Notes: generated by a model not told the origin, from the letters alone. DNA of 64,000 nt from Thiotrichaceae bacterium UBA4486 (GCA_002389045.1 DGNS01000005.1:354288-418287); one strand, 5' to 3'; shown: positions 33,993 to 44,214, numbered from the stretch's first letter. Program-made: numbers and translations.

Positions 33993-35255
33993 CTAGATAA
34001 CCCCGGCGTTATGACCGATGGCCTGGGTACTGGCCAGGTAGGCTTCCATGATCCGGGTGGGATCGTCCATCAGGTGATCTTTCCATTTTTTCAAATGCAG
34101 CCGGGTCTGGATAAGCCCCCTGAGCACGCCGACGTGTTGCGTCAAACCCAGGGACTGGGCGCCGACGAGAATATCGTCCTCGAATTTCAGGCTCAGGTAA
34201 CGGTAGCGGTCCTCATCACAAAGCTGAGCCGAATCACCGCCGTCGACCCCCATCCACAAACCGTAGGAACTCGAAATCAGGCCCATGGTATCGAGCACGT
34301 TCATGTTGACACTGCCCTGGTGAAGCGCATCCCTCCCGCACATGTTCATCCCGGCAATACGGCCGTGGTCGGCCGCCGTCGGCTGGATGGCCTGAACGCT
34401 GTATTCGCCGGTGGAAAAATCACGTCCCTGGGCAACATCGCCGGCCGCGTAGATATCCGGGCTGCTGGACTGCAGGTGGTCATTGACGAGGATACCGAAT
34501 TCGGTGTCGATGCCGCTGCCCTCGAGAAAGCCAATGTTGGATTTTACGCCCGTAGCGGAAATGACCACATCGGCATCCAGCGCCTCGCCGTTATCGAGCT
34601 TCACCTTGAGCGCGTCACCGGCTTTTTCGATGGCTTCCACCTTCGTCGATGTGTGCACATTGATCCCTTTGGCCTGGCACCAGCGCTTGAGCATGTTGCC
34701 GGCGGTCTGATCCATCATGCGCGGCACCATGCGATCGCCCATTTCAATCACGCTGAGATTGACGCCGCGCTCGGCCAGGGCTTCGAGAATGATGCAGCCG
34801 ATGAATCCCGCACCCATGAGTACGACATTGGAACCGCGTTGGGCTTTGGCTGCGATGTTGCGGCCGTCTTCCAGTGTCCAGCACGAATGGACGCCGGGCA
34901 GATCAATACCCTCAATGGGTGGTGATACGGGATGCGATCCGGTCGCGATTAACAGTTTATCGAATGACTGTTCGCCATTACCGGAAATTTTCAGGGATTT
35001 GCGCTGCGAATCGATGCTCTCCACCCGTTCCTGCAACACATCGATACCCAGATCCTGAAAATGATTGGCGGATTTCCTGAGAAACGTGCCTTCCTCATCG
35101 ATCCTGTCGATCAGGTAATAAGGCAACGCCATTCGCGAGTACGGTGCTTCCCGTTCCTCGCCTATTATAGTGACGGATGCAGAAGGTTCGGTGCGTTTGA
35201 TGGTCTCAGCCGCTATGACACCGGCGGGACCGGCGCCTATGATTACATGTTGCAT
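33993..35255 (-). CDS. aorC: FAD/NAD(P)-dependent oxidoreductase subunit of AOR (AorC-like)
   Basis: 420 residues. Two dinucleotide-binding motifs: HVIIGAGPAGVIAAETI at the N-terminus and VVLMGAGFIGCIILEAL at about 150, with IYAAGDVAQG near 280. Resembles the FAD subunit AorC that passes electrons from tungsten AOR to NAD. ATG 35255 is preceded by GAGGAGG with five-base spacing, ten bases after the aorB stop. Confidence 0.85.
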   Translation of the reverse strand: MQHVIIGAGPAGVIAAETIKRTEPSASVTIIGEEREAPYSRMALPYYLIDRIDEEGTFLRKSANHFQDLGIDVLQERVESIDSQRKSLKISGNGEQSFDKLLIATGSHPVSPPIEGIDLPGVHSCWTLEDGRNIAAKAQRGSNVVLMGAGFIGCIILEALAERGVNLSVIEMGDRMVPRMMDQTAGNMLKRWCQAKGINVHTSTKVEAIEKAGDALKVKLDNGEALDADVVISATGVKSNIGFLEGSGIDTEFGILVNDHLQSSSPDIYAAGDVAQGRDFSTGEYSVQAIQPTAADHGRIAGMNMCGRDALHQGSVNMNVLDTMGLISSSYGLWMGVDGGDSAQLCDEDRYRYLSLKFEDDILVGAQSLGLTQHVGVLRGLIQTRLHLKKWKDHLMDDPTRIMEAYLASTQAIGHNAGVI

Positions 35256-35265
35256 AACAGCCTCC

Positions 35266-37137
35266 TCAAACGCCAATGCCGTCTGGATTCAGACCGAGAC
35301 GCTCGCGCGTTTCCCGCGTGGGCACACCGTCCGTCGTCCAGCCCCGGACTTCGTAGTACCTGGGCAGCATTTCACCAAGATTGTTGACCTTGCCGGTTGC
35401 CGGGCCGGTTTTGGCGGCATCCTTGAGCAGCCGCTTCGGCAGGTAGTCATCCTTGCCGGTCAGGCCCGCGGCCATGTTGAAGTCGCGTTCCATGTTCCAG
35501 ATGCGCTCACCCACCTCGAGCATTTTCTCCACGCTCCAGTCACCTTCACAGGCGGCGTCCACTTGCGGCGAGATGTCTTCCAGGGTCCAGGCAAAGGTTG
35601 TGAATACGCACAGCCCGGTGGAATCGACGGCGGCAGTGGCGTCCTGGAATGCCTTGACCAGATCGGCTTTACCCTCGGTAACCAGCGGATCGGTTTTTTC
35701 CGGAATGCCGAGAATTTCCGAGGCCACCGTATAACCCCGTAAATGACAGGCGCCGCGGTTGGAGGTGGCGTAGGCCAGCCCCATGCCCTGGATACCACGC
35801 GGATCGTAGGCCGGGAATTCGAGGCCTTTTACCGTCATGGAAAGTTCCGGGTGACCGTACTTCTCGCACAAGCGTTTGGAACCGAGAGCCAGATCCTTGC
35901 CAAAGCCCTCGCCTTTGGACACCCATTCGGCCGCTTTGGCCAGCGCCTCGGCGGAACCGAAGCTGAAGTCCACGCCATGGGTATGTTCTTTGGTGATGAC
36001 ACCCATTTCGTACATCTCCATGGCTGCCGCCAGCGTCGAGCCAAAAGATATGGGGTCATAGCCGTCCTCGTTGCAGAGGAAATTCGCGTATGTCAGTGCA
36101 TCCAGGTCATCAACACCGCAGTCCGATCCCAACGCCCAGGCCGCCTCGTATTCCAGGCCCCCGGAGGCGCCCCAGTATTCGGGCTTGTTTTCCACCGTGA
36201 AATGGCCCTGGTCGATGGTGGAGATGCGCCCACAGGCGATGGTGCAACCAAAACAGGCCGCGTTCGTGGTGAGGTTGGGCCTGCCATCGCCGGGACGGGG
36301 TTCTTTCATTGCCTCACCGGAAATTCTGCTCGATCCCTCGAACTGCACATCACGCATGTTGCGGGTCGGCATGGCGCCGACTTCATTGATAACATTCATC
36401 AGCACCTGGGTTCCCAGCGCCGGCAAACCTTCGCCGGTCACCGCGTTTTCAGAAAGTACTTTCTTGCCCTCGTTGGTCGCCTTGATGAAGGCCGCCGGAT
36501 CCTTGATATTGCCGACTCCCCTGGTGCCGCGAACCGCGACGGCTTTCAGGTTCTTCGAGGCCATAACGGTGCCGACACCGGAACGGCCGGCGGCACGGTG
36601 CAGGTCATTGATGATGCCGGCATACAGGCACCCGGTTTCCGCCGCACGGCCGACGACCGCGATACGGATCAGGGGATCCTGGTGCTTTTTGTGGATCATT
36701 TCGTCGGCTTCCCAGACGGATTTACCCCAGAGATCGTCGGCCGGCAGCAGTTCAGCCTTTTCATTTTCGACGTACAGGTATACGGGTTTGGGTGATTTGC
36801 CTTCGAAGATGATCATGTCCCAGCCGGCGTTCTTGATTTCGTTGCCCATGAAGCCACCGGAATTGGAACAGGCAATGGCGCCGGTCAAGGGTCCCTTGGT
36901 GACCACGGAATAGCGTCCGCCGGTGGATGCCATGGTGCCGGTCAGCGGTCCCGTGGTCATGATCATCTTGTTCTCCGGTCCCAGCGGGTCGCACTTCGGA
37001 TCGATTTCCTCCACCAGGTACCTGGTGGCGAGACCGCGTTGTCCCAGATACTGATTAGCCCACTCCATGTTCAGGGGTTCTTCGCTAATGGTGCCCTCGG
37101 TGAGGTTCACCCGCATTACTTTTTTTGTCCAGGCCAT
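35266..37137 (-). CDS. aorB: Aldehyde:ferredoxin oxidoreductase, tungsten-containing (AorB-like)
   Basis: 623 residues; oxidises aldehydes to acids. N-terminal domain block MTTGPLTGTMASTGGRYSVVTKGPLTG binds the bis-pyranopterin (given in parts). The iron-sulfur ligands are in AACFGCTIACG (CxxCxxxC) with the fourth Cys in DSTGLCVF. EYWGASGGLEYEAAWALGSDC carries the conserved catalytic region. Operon order aorA-aorB-aorC-moaD-like matches the three-subunit bacterial AOR. The tungstate transporter is not in the window. The metal is inferred from the family. Confidence 0.93.
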   Translation of the reverse strand: MAWTKKVMRVNLTEGTISEEPLNMEWANQYLGQRGLATRYLVEEIDPKCDPLGPENKMIMTTGPLTGTMASTGGRYSVVTKGPLTGAIACSNSGGFMGNEIKNAGWDMIIFEGKSPKPVYLYVENEKAELLPADDLWGKSVWEADEMIHKKHQDPLIRIAVVGRAAETGCLYAGIINDLHRAAGRSGVGTVMASKNLKAVAVRGTRGVGNIKDPAAFIKATNEGKKVLSENAVTGEGLPALGTQVLMNVINEVGAMPTRNMRDVQFEGSSRISGEAMKEPRPGDGRPNLTTNAACFGCTIACGRISTIDQGHFTVENKPEYWGASGGLEYEAAWALGSDCGVDDLDALTYANFLCNEDGYDPISFGSTLAAAMEMYEMGVITKEHTHGVDFSFGSAEALAKAAEWVSKGEGFGKDLALGSKRLCEKYGHPELSMTVKGLEFPAYDPRGIQGMGLAYATSNRGACHLRGYTVASEILGIPEKTDPLVTEGKADLVKAFQDATAAVDSTGLCVFTTFAWTLEDISPQVDAACEGDWSVEKMLEVGERIWNMERDFNMAAGLTGKDDYLPKRLLKDAAKTGPATGKVNNLGEMLPRYYEVRGWTTDGVPTRETRERLGLNPDGIGV

Positions 37138-37148
37138 ATCTATACCTC

Positions 37149-37628
37149 CTATGCTGAAGCACTCGCGCCAGGTAAATTTTTAGCTGCATGGGCACGCATA
37201 CGATCGAGTCCGGTATGGTTCGCATCCACATAAGTGATGGCCTGGGTTGGACAGGCCTTGGCGCACTCGGGATCACCCCCGCACAGGTCGCATTTGTAAA
37301 CGACTTTGCTGTCCTGATCGTAATTCACCGTGCCAAATGGACAGGCGATAGTACAGACCTTGCAGCCCACACAGACATCGGCCCTGACTTCCTTGGCGCC
37401 GGTGGCCTCGTTGATAACGATGGCCTCGACCGGACAGGCATGCATACACCAGGCCTCGGAACATTGTGTGCAGGTATAGGGAACAAAGCGCCCTTCTTCA
37501 TGAAAGGTAAAAATCTTGATACGCGATTTGGCCGGGTTGAATACACCCTCCGCCTGATACGAACAGGCCATTTCGCACTGGAGACAACCGGTACATTTCT
37601 CCGGTTCTATCTGTAATGATCTGAGCAT
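37149..37628 (-). CDS. aorA: Four-cluster ferredoxin-like subunit of AOR (AorA-like)
   Basis: 159 residues with four cysteine clusters: CTGCLQCEMAC, CTQCSEAWCMHACP, CVGCKVCTIACP and CDLCGGDPECAKACP, enough for four [4Fe-4S] centres. An electron-wire protein of the HycB/NarH-like type that sits before AorB. First gene of the operon; the 260-base upstream region probably holds the promoter. Confidence 0.9.
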   Translation of the reverse strand: MLRSLQIEPEKCTGCLQCEMACSYQAEGVFNPAKSRIKIFTFHEEGRFVPYTCTQCSEAWCMHACPVEAIVINEATGAKEVRADVCVGCKVCTIACPFGTVNYDQDSKVVYKCDLCGGDPECAKACPTQAITYVDANHTGLDRMRAHAAKNLPGASASA

Positions 37629-37838
37629 GGCACCCCCTAAACTCAGTGAGTAATTGAAAATTTACAAAATATCGAAACTCATGTCGGGCAAGGTTCCAGT
37701 CAGTTTTTTATAATTATAAGTCTATTATAGAGTAAATGCGGGTCAGGAAAACAGTCCGGATGGATCAGTAAATAATCTCATATAGTTGAGAAACGTTATC
37801 AACAAAAATCCGGTGTATTCAGCGTATCAGCAATAAAT

Positions 37839-37863
37839 GAAAAGGCCCCGATAAACGGGGCCT
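37839..37863 (-). terminator. Terminator of the amt gene
   Basis: AGGCCCCG-TTTAT-CGGGGCCT on the reverse strand, followed by a T-rich stretch. It lies 26 bases past the Amt stop. Confidence 0.85.
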
Positions 37864-37888
37864 CAAACATAGAAACCTGGCTTTCGCC

Positions 37889-39202
37889 CTAGAGATCGTA
37901 GCCGCGCTCGTTGTGCATCACCAGATCGAGGCCGGTGATCTCTTCTTCCTCGTCAACACGCAGACCGCATACGGCCTTGACGATCATCAATATGATCCAG
38001 GTTGCGACCGCGGTGAAGACCAGGACAGCCACGACACCGATAAACTGCACCCACAACTGGGCCGGTATGGAGGTTATATTTTCACTCAGATAACCCTGGC
38101 CGCTGAACAAACCAATGCCGGTACTGGCAAATACGGCAGTCAGCAGCGTACCGAGCATGCCGCCCACGCCGTGTACCGGAAATACGTCCAGGGAATCATC
38201 AATGAACAGTTTGCGCTTGAGGTACATGGTGGCGTTGAAACAGATGACACCGGCAGCGAAACCGATGACCAGCGCGCCGGCCGGCCCCACGAACCCGGAT
38301 GCCGGGGTAATGGTGCCGAGTCCCGCGACCATGCCGGTGGCCGCACCCAGGGCGCTGGGTTTACCGAACTTGATCCATTCCGCGCACAGCCAGGTAAAAG
38401 CACCCGTCGCTGCCGAGATATGGGTAACCAGCATGGCCATACCGGCATCACCGTTACTGGCCAGGGCGCTGCCGCCATTGAAGCCGAACCAGCCGACCCA
38501 GAGCATGCCGGCGCCGGTAATACACATGGTCATGTTATGCGGCGGCATGGGTTCTTTCGGGAAGCCTTTTCGATTGCCCATCACTATCGCGGCCACCAGG
38601 GCGGCCGTGCCCGCCGTGAGATGCACCACCAGGCCGCCGGCAAAATCCATCACGCCCATCTCGCCGAGCCAGCCGCCGCCCCAGACCCAGTGTGTGATCG
38701 GTGCATACACCAGCAGCAGCCACAGCGCGGTGAACAGCAGAACCGATGGATATTTAATACGCTCGGCAAAGCCGCCGACAATCAGCGCCGGGGTGATGAT
38801 GGCGAAGGTCATCTGGAACAGGGCGAACACCGATTCCGGAATGGTGCCGGAGAGCGTCTCCTCGCCAATTCCCGCAAACATGGCCTTGCCAAAACCGCCG
38901 AACAGGGCATTGCCTTCAGAAAACGCGATACTGTACCCGCACACCAGCCAGAGAATGGAGACCAGGCAGGTAATGCTGAAACACTGCATCAGCACACCGA
39001 GCACATTCTTGCTGCGCACCAGGCCCGCATAAAAAAGCGACAGTCCCGGTATAGTCATGAACAGCACCAGCACGGTACTGGTCATGATCCACGCCGTATC
39101 CGCGCCGTTCAGTGTTTCGGCCATGGCGCTGCCCGGAATGAATGTGAGAAACAGGGTTGTGAATAGTGGAAGCACAGCTACAGCTGCAGGTTTGTGAATC
39201 AT
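37889..39202 (-). CDS. amtB: Ammonium transporter Amt
   Basis: 437 residues: a signal-like first helix, then eleven helices with the Amt signatures DTAWIMTSTVLVLFMTIPGL, WLVCGYSIAFSE, FAGGLVVHLTAG (pore His), PHNMTMCITGAGMLWVGWFGFNGGS (pore region, in parts) and FPVHGVGGMLGTL (second pore His). Conducts ammonium/ammonia. No glnK is seen alongside. Confidence 0.95.
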   Translation of the reverse strand: MIHKPAAVAVLPLFTTLFLTFIPGSAMAETLNGADTAWIMTSTVLVLFMTIPGLSLFYAGLVRSKNVLGVLMQCFSITCLVSILWLVCGYSIAFSEGNALFGGFGKAMFAGIGEETLSGTIPESVFALFQMTFAIITPALIVGGFAERIKYPSVLLFTALWLLLVYAPITHWVWGGGWLGEMGVMDFAGGLVVHLTAGTAALVAAIVMGNRKGFPKEPMPPHNMTMCITGAGMLWVGWFGFNGGSALASNGDAGMAMLVTHISAATGAFTWLCAEWIKFGKPSALGAATGMVAGLGTITPASGFVGPAGALVIGFAAGVICFNATMYLKRKLFIDDSLDVFPVHGVGGMLGTLLTAVFASTGIGLFSGQGYLSENITSIPAQLWVQFIGVVAVLVFTAVATWIILMIVKAVCGLRVDEEEEITGLDLVMHNERGYDL

Positions 39203-39386
39203 ATCTCCCCCCGGTCCCGATAGTTTCAGGTTATGGCGTCATTTTAATTATTGGCCGCTACCCGGCCAGGCGTGATTCGAGACACTGAGTCGGATCAGCG
39301 GCCGATCATCGACAGGAAATGTTACAGGATTTTAGCCGGGATGGGATTTTTTTTGCGGCTATTGCGTGCACCAAAATAGAGCAAAA

Positions 39387-40037
39387 TCAGGCCTTGACGA
39401 TGTTGTGGCGAATGGCCAGGCGCGCCACTTCGGTGATCGTAGTGACCTCGAGCTTGGTCTTGATCTGGGTGCTGTAATTGGCCACGGTCTTGTAGCTCAG
39501 GGACAGACGCTTGGCGATTTCACTGTTATTCAGGCCCTCGGCCAGCAGGCAAAAAATCTCGAATTCGCGCGTGGAAAGATTTGAGAACGGCGTATCCTTG
39601 TCACGGGTTTTCTGAACGGCGAGACGCTGGGCAATATCGGAATCGAGGTATGTATGACCGGCGGCGATCTTGCGTATCCCTTCCAGCAGGGTTTCCGGCG
39701 CGCTGCTTTTGGTAATGTAACCCCGGGCGCCGACGTTCAGCGCCTGCTCAACAAACACTGTATCCTCGTGCATGCTGAAAACCAGGATTCTGGCATTGGC
39801 ATCACGCGCCATGATCCGGCGGATAGCCTCGAGCCCGCCCATGCCGGGCATGGATAAATCGATGACCACGACATCGGGCTGATGTTCGGTATAGGCGCGC
39901 ACCGCCTGTTCACCGGTTTCCGCCTCGGCGACCACCTCGATATCTTCCGATTGTTTCAGCAGCATCTGGTAGCCGGCTCGCACCACGGCGTGATCATCCG
40001 CCAACAGCACTTTGATTCTGGTATTTTCGATCATCAT
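39387..40037 (-). CDS. NarL/FixJ-type response regulator (MoxX-like)
   Basis: 216 residues. The receiver has Asp acidic pair LADDHAVVRAGY, phospho-acceptor VVVIDLSMPGM and Lys in YITKSS. The LuxR HTH is FSNLSTREFEIFCLLAEGLN then SEIAKRLSLSYKTVANY. Probably phosphorylated by the kinase just upstream (10-base gap). A tandem ATG (40037/40034) gives either start. Target genes unknown. Confidence 0.9.
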   Translation of the reverse strand: MMIENTRIKVLLADDHAVVRAGYQMLLKQSEDIEVVAEAETGEQAVRAYTEHQPDVVVIDLSMPGMGGLEAIRRIMARDANARILVFSMHEDTVFVEQALNVGARGYITKSSAPETLLEGIRKIAAGHTYLDSDIAQRLAVQKTRDKDTPFSNLSTREFEIFCLLAEGLNNSEIAKRLSLSYKTVANYSTQIKTKLEVTTITEVARLAIRHNIVKA

Positions 40038-40047
40038 ATGTCTGAAT

Positions 40048-41406
40048 TTATTCCACTCTCACCGGTATGCTGATGTTGATTGCAACGCCCTGCCCCGGGC
40101 GGGATTCGATAGCGATACTGCCGCCGATGGCATCGATTCTCTCGCACATGCCCAGAAAACCGAGACCCCGCTTGATCCGCCTGTCGCTGAAACCAACACC
40201 ATTATCGGTTATTTTAAGCCGTAAATGACAGGGGAAAATCTCCTGTTCTACTTCAGCGTTCCGGATCTCGTCCAACTCGATGGTCACCTTGCTCGCGCCG
40301 GCGTGCTTGATGACGTTGGTCAGGCTCTCCTGGACAATCCGGTAGACACTGATCTTGATGTCTTCATCGAGCTGCTCAAAATTGCCATTGAAGCTGAATT
40401 CACAAAATACCTCTTCGTGCACCGTGTTCCAGTCATCGACCATGTCCTGCAGAGCAGTCACCAGGCCGAATTCGTCAAGGACCGCCGGGCGCAGCCGCCG
40501 CATCATGCTCCTGGCCACACTGTACATATGATTGGATACGTCAATAATAGTATCCACACTGTCACGTATGCTGGAAACCTCCTGGCCACCGTGGCCGATG
40601 GAAGTCGCTACTGCCTTGATGGCAGTGATGGACTGGCCCAGTTCATCGTGAAGTTCATGAGCCAGGTTCTGTCGCTCGCGTTCCTGTATAGCCAGGGATT
40701 TCTGGGTCAAGGCGCGGTTTTCCTCGCGAGTTTTCTCCAGCACCTCGGCCATGAGGTTGAATTTATCGGAAATCTTCGTCAGTTCCGCCAGCTTGAAATG
40801 CGGCAGCCGCAGGCGATAATCGCCGTGCTCAATGCCGTCGAGCCCCTTGAGAATCTCGGCAATCGGCGCCAGTCCGTGGCCCAGCGTGTAATAAACGATA
40901 ACTATCGACATGATCACGAAGACCACGAACATGACGATGATATTCTTGGTATCCTGCCAGACTTCCGTGATCTCATCGGAAGGATCAGCGCGGATGACAA
41001 TCTCGGTAATGCGATTATCACTGGTATTGAAAGCGCGGCGGTATTCAATTACTTCCGGTTTGACCAGCCCGACAAACCAGTCCGGGGCATCGGCATGCAC
41101 GGGGATCCGCGGTGACACGGGAAAGCGGTTGTCGATGTTCATCCGCTTGAGAATGCGTATTTCCATGTGACGCGCCGTATCCAGTTCGGAAATCCGGGTC
41201 AGCAGTTGCTCTTCCATTCCCGGTTGCCCGGACACATCCATCGTCGACAGGGCAATCTCGATCAACTGCAGTGTGAAACGCGCCGCCGAGTGAACCTCAT
41301 TATGGATAGCCCGGCGTGCATTATCGAAAACAAAGACGCTGCCGCCGATCAGGATCAACACAAACAGCAGAGTTATTAACAGGCTCAGTCGGGCTCCAAG
41401 GCTCAT
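40048..41406 (-). CDS. Sensor histidine kinase, HisKA_3 type, with a LapD/MoxY-like sensor
   Basis: 452 residues. TM1 near 7-27, a periplasmic domain (28-165) whose start RRAIHNEVHSAARFTLQLIE resembles the LapD_MoxY_N domain, TM2 near 166-188, a HAMP linker, the H-box RQNLAHELHDELGQSITAIK, and an HATPase domain (VYRIVQESLTNVIKHAGAS, ITDNGVGF, RGLGFLGMCERI). Partner of the NarL-type regulator downstream. MoxY kinases regulate methanol oxidation in methylotrophs; that link is inference here. Confidence 0.88.
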   Translation of the reverse strand: MSLGARLSLLITLLFVLILIGGSVFVFDNARRAIHNEVHSAARFTLQLIEIALSTMDVSGQPGMEEQLLTRISELDTARHMEIRILKRMNIDNRFPVSPRIPVHADAPDWFVGLVKPEVIEYRRAFNTSDNRITEIVIRADPSDEITEVWQDTKNIIVMFVVFVIMSIVIVYYTLGHGLAPIAEILKGLDGIEHGDYRLRLPHFKLAELTKISDKFNLMAEVLEKTREENRALTQKSLAIQERERQNLAHELHDELGQSITAIKAVATSIGHGGQEVSSIRDSVDTIIDVSNHMYSVARSMMRRLRPAVLDEFGLVTALQDMVDDWNTVHEEVFCEFSFNGNFEQLDEDIKISVYRIVQESLTNVIKHAGASKVTIELDEIRNAEVEQEIFPCHLRLKITDNGVGFSDRRIKRGLGFLGMCERIDAIGGSIAIESRPGQGVAINISIPVRVE

Positions 41407-41578
41407 ATCAGTATGCAGGCTGCACGGGCGGCAGGTTCAAGTTTAAATGACGATCATCCGAAAATTACCATACAGGTCCTTTGCATGATATGCGCTGATT
41501 ATACGGATAAATTCACGTTGATTAATCAGACTGCTTATATTAACTTTTTGAATCTTAAGCACTTAGGAAATTTTCCTG

Positions 41579-42358
41579 ATGAATAAAACCAATAATATCC
41601 ATTCTGCCGCGCTGCTTTGCGTGGCCCTGTCCCTGTCATTGCCGCTGAGTTCCGCCGATGAGCCGCTGGAATCAGCCGTGAAAACACAATTAAAAGCCCA
41701 GAAACGCAGCATCGAGTCACAGGAGCAAGTGAATACCCTGGCCGATGAAACACGCGACATGCTGCAGGAATACCGCACGGCCATCCGCTCCATCGACAGC
41801 CTCAAGGTTTACAACCGGCAACTTGAAAAACTGACCGGCAAGCAGCAGGAGGAACTGTCTTCCATTGAACGGCAACTGGGGCATATCGAGCAAACCCAGC
41901 GTGATATTGTTCCACTGATGTTGCGGATGGTCGATGTCCTGGAGGAATTCATCAGTCTGGACATGCCTTTTTTGAAAGAAGAACGCGCCAACCGCATGGC
42001 GGCCATTCGTGAAATGATGGATCGCCCCGACGTCACCCTGCCGGACAAGTTCCGGCGTATCATGGAAGCCTACCAGATCGAAATGGAATACGGCCGCACC
42101 ATCGAGGCCTATAACGAAACCATTACCGTGAACGGTGAAGACCATACCGTCGATGTGCTGCGTGTCGGGCGTATTTCACTCAACTATCTGACCCTGGACC
42201 AGGGCAGCGCCGGTTTCTGGAACACGGAGACACAGGCCTGGGAACCATTGCCTGATAACTACCTGCAATCCATCCAGCAAGGTCTGAAGATCGCCCGCAA
42301 ACAGACCTCTCCGGACCTGTTCAAATTACCCGTACGCGCACCGGAGGCAGCCCGATGA
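41579..42358 (+). CDS. DUF3450 periplasmic protein
   Basis: 259 residues. Signal peptide (to SSA26), then a long coiled coil (28-130: QEQVNTLADETRDMLQEYRT and following), and a C-terminal domain with RIMEAYQIEMEYGRTIEAY and DVLRVGRISLNYLTLD, the DUF3450 pattern. Regularly first gene of TtpC-type TonB operons. The stop overlaps the next start (ATGA). Confidence 0.88.
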   Translation: MNKTNNIHSAALLCVALSLSLPLSSADEPLESAVKTQLKAQKRSIESQEQVNTLADETRDMLQEYRTAIRSIDSLKVYNRQLEKLTGKQQEELSSIERQLGHIEQTQRDIVPLMLRMVDVLEEFISLDMPFLKEERANRMAAIREMMDRPDVTLPDKFRRIMEAYQIEMEYGRTIEAYNETITVNGEDHTVDVLRVGRISLNYLTLDQGSAGFWNTETQAWEPLPDNYLQSIQQGLKIARKQTSPDLFKLPVRAPEAAR

Positions 42359-43704
42359 AAATCATTGTTTTCATTATTACGCTGCTCACTTCCGTATCCT
42401 TATACGCCGAACAACACAAGACCCTTGATGATTTGCTCGACCAGGTCAAAAGTGAACTGGCAAAGGAGGAAAAACAGCACCTGGCCCGCGAGGAAAAATT
42501 CAAGTCGGCACGCGACCAGCAGGCCGCCATGCTGGAGAAAGCCCTGCAGGAACTGCAGCAACAGCAGACCCGCAGTGAAAACCTGCGCTCCAGCTATGAT
42601 GATAACGAGCGTACCATCGAGGCTCAGCGCGCCTTGCTCAGGCAACGCGCCGGTTCGCTCGGGGAGTTGCATGGCGTGGTACGGCAGATCGCCAGTGATG
42701 TAGACACCATCATCGATACCTCACTGGTTTCAGCACAATACCCGGAACGTGACGTGGCCCTGGATGAACTCAAGGAAAGCAAGGAATTACCGTCCATTGA
42801 TCACTTGAAAGAACTCTGGCTGCTGGTGCTGGAAGAGATGAATGAATCCTCCCGGGTAGTCAGATTTCCCGCCAGCATCATTACCAACACCGGCGATGAA
42901 GTGGAACGCGAGGTGACCCGGGTCGGTGTATTCAATGCCGTTGCCGATGGCCGCTTCCTGCGTTTTTTAATCGAGTCGAAAAAACTCATCGAACCGGCTG
43001 GCCAGCCCCCGCTACGATTGCAGAACATGGCGGCGGAACTGGAAAAAACCAGCGAGGGCATACATCCGTTTCCGGTGGACCCGACCCGCGGCGCCAGGCT
43101 TGCGCTGTATATCCTCGAGCCGGACCTCAAGCAGCGTGTACAGCAAGGCGGACTGGTTGGTTATATCATTATCGCCGTCGCCATCATCGGTGTGCTGATT
43201 GCACTGGAACGATTCATTATTCTCTTGCTGATGGAACGGAAAGTGTCCAGGCAACTGAAAACCCGCACTCCCGGTGACAACCCGTTGGGCCGTATCATGC
43301 AGGTCTATGAAGATAACCCGGATGTCGACACCGAAACCCTTGAATACAAGCTGGATGAGGCCATACTGAAAGAGTTGCCTGGCTTGCAGCGCGGTCTGGG
43401 CGCTCTTTCCCTGCTCGCGGCCATTGCCCCGCTGCTGGGATTGCTCGGTACCGTGGTCGGCATCATCGAAACCTTTCAGTCCATCACCCTGTTCGGGACC
43501 GGAGATCCGCGGGCCATGTCCGATGGTATCTCCCAGGCCCTGGTGACCACGGTCATGGGCCTGGTCGTCGCCATTCCCCTGCTCTTGATGCACAGCTTCC
43601 TGTCATCGAGAAGCAACCGCATGACGCATCTGCTCGATGAAAAGAGCAAGAGTTTTGTCGCGCTGCTGGCCGAAATCAACCGGCTGAGGTCGGCCAATGC
43701 CTGA
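42355..43704 (+). CDS. ttpC: TtpC-like MotA/TolQ/ExbB protein with a coiled-coil periplasmic domain
   Basis: 449 residues. Signal-like N-terminus, coiled coil (28-115, AKEEKQHLAREEKFKSARDQ and on), a periplasmic DUF3450-like region, TM helix near 264-286 (GGLVGYIIIAVAIIGVLIAL), then an ExbB/TolQ channel domain with LGALSLLAAIAPLLGLLGTV and ISQALVTTVMGLVVAIPLLL. TtpC assists TonB2-type energy transduction in vibrios. In the operon with ExbB, ExbD and TonB. Confidence 0.9.
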   Translation: MKIIVFIITLLTSVSLYAEQHKTLDDLLDQVKSELAKEEKQHLAREEKFKSARDQQAAMLEKALQELQQQQTRSENLRSSYDDNERTIEAQRALLRQRAGSLGELHGVVRQIASDVDTIIDTSLVSAQYPERDVALDELKESKELPSIDHLKELWLLVLEEMNESSRVVRFPASIITNTGDEVEREVTRVGVFNAVADGRFLRFLIESKKLIEPAGQPPLRLQNMAAELEKTSEGIHPFPVDPTRGARLALYILEPDLKQRVQQGGLVGYIIIAVAIIGVLIALERFIILLLMERKVSRQLKTRTPGDNPLGRIMQVYEDNPDVDTETLEYKLDEAILKELPGLQRGLGALSLLAAIAPLLGLLGTVVGIIETFQSITLFGTGDPRAMSDGISQALVTTVMGLVVAIPLLLMHSFLSSRSNRMTHLLDEKSKSFVALLAEINRLRSANA

Positions 43705-44209
43705 ACAACTCACTTCACTGTACGTTTTTTTCGAAACCGGCGGGCCGATCCTGTTCTGTATTTTTCTGGTTTCCATACTGCTCTGGATACTGATCCTGGA
43801 GCGGTACTGGTATTTTCTGCACGGTCACGAAGACAAGCTCAGGGCCATTGTCAGTATCTGGACCAAGCGCAAGGATAAATCCTCGTGGACTGCCAGCATG
43901 TTGCGTGAAGGCCTGCTCACTGAATTGTACATCGCGGCCAGTCACAATCTCGTTCCGATTACGGCGATCATCACTGTGCTGCCATTGCTGGGCCTGCTCG
44001 GCACGGTCACCGGCATGATTTCCATCTTCGAGGTCATCAATGTGTTCGGCACCGGTAACGCCCGGGGCATGGCCGACGGCATAGCCCGCGCCCTGCTGCC
44101 GACGACGGCGGGACTGGTGACATCCATTACCGGACTTTATTTCAGCAGCGACCTGAACCGGCGAGCCCGCTCCAATACCGACCGGGCACGCGATATGCTA
44201 ACCCACTGA
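43697..44209 (+). CDS. exbB: ExbB-type proton channel subunit
   Basis: 170 residues, three TM helices: GGPILFCIFLVSILLWILIL, VPITAIITVLPLLGLLGTVT and GIARALLPTTAGLVTSITGL. Forms the pentameric stator channel. Overlaps ttpC by eight bases. Confidence 0.92.
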   Translation: MPEQLTSLYVFFETGGPILFCIFLVSILLWILILERYWYFLHGHEDKLRAIVSIWTKRKDKSSWTASMLREGLLTELYIAASHNLVPITAIITVLPLLGLLGTVTGMISIFEVINVFGTGNARGMADGIARALLPTTAGLVTSITGLYFSSDLNRRARSNTDRARDMLTH

Positions 44210-44214
44210 TTATC

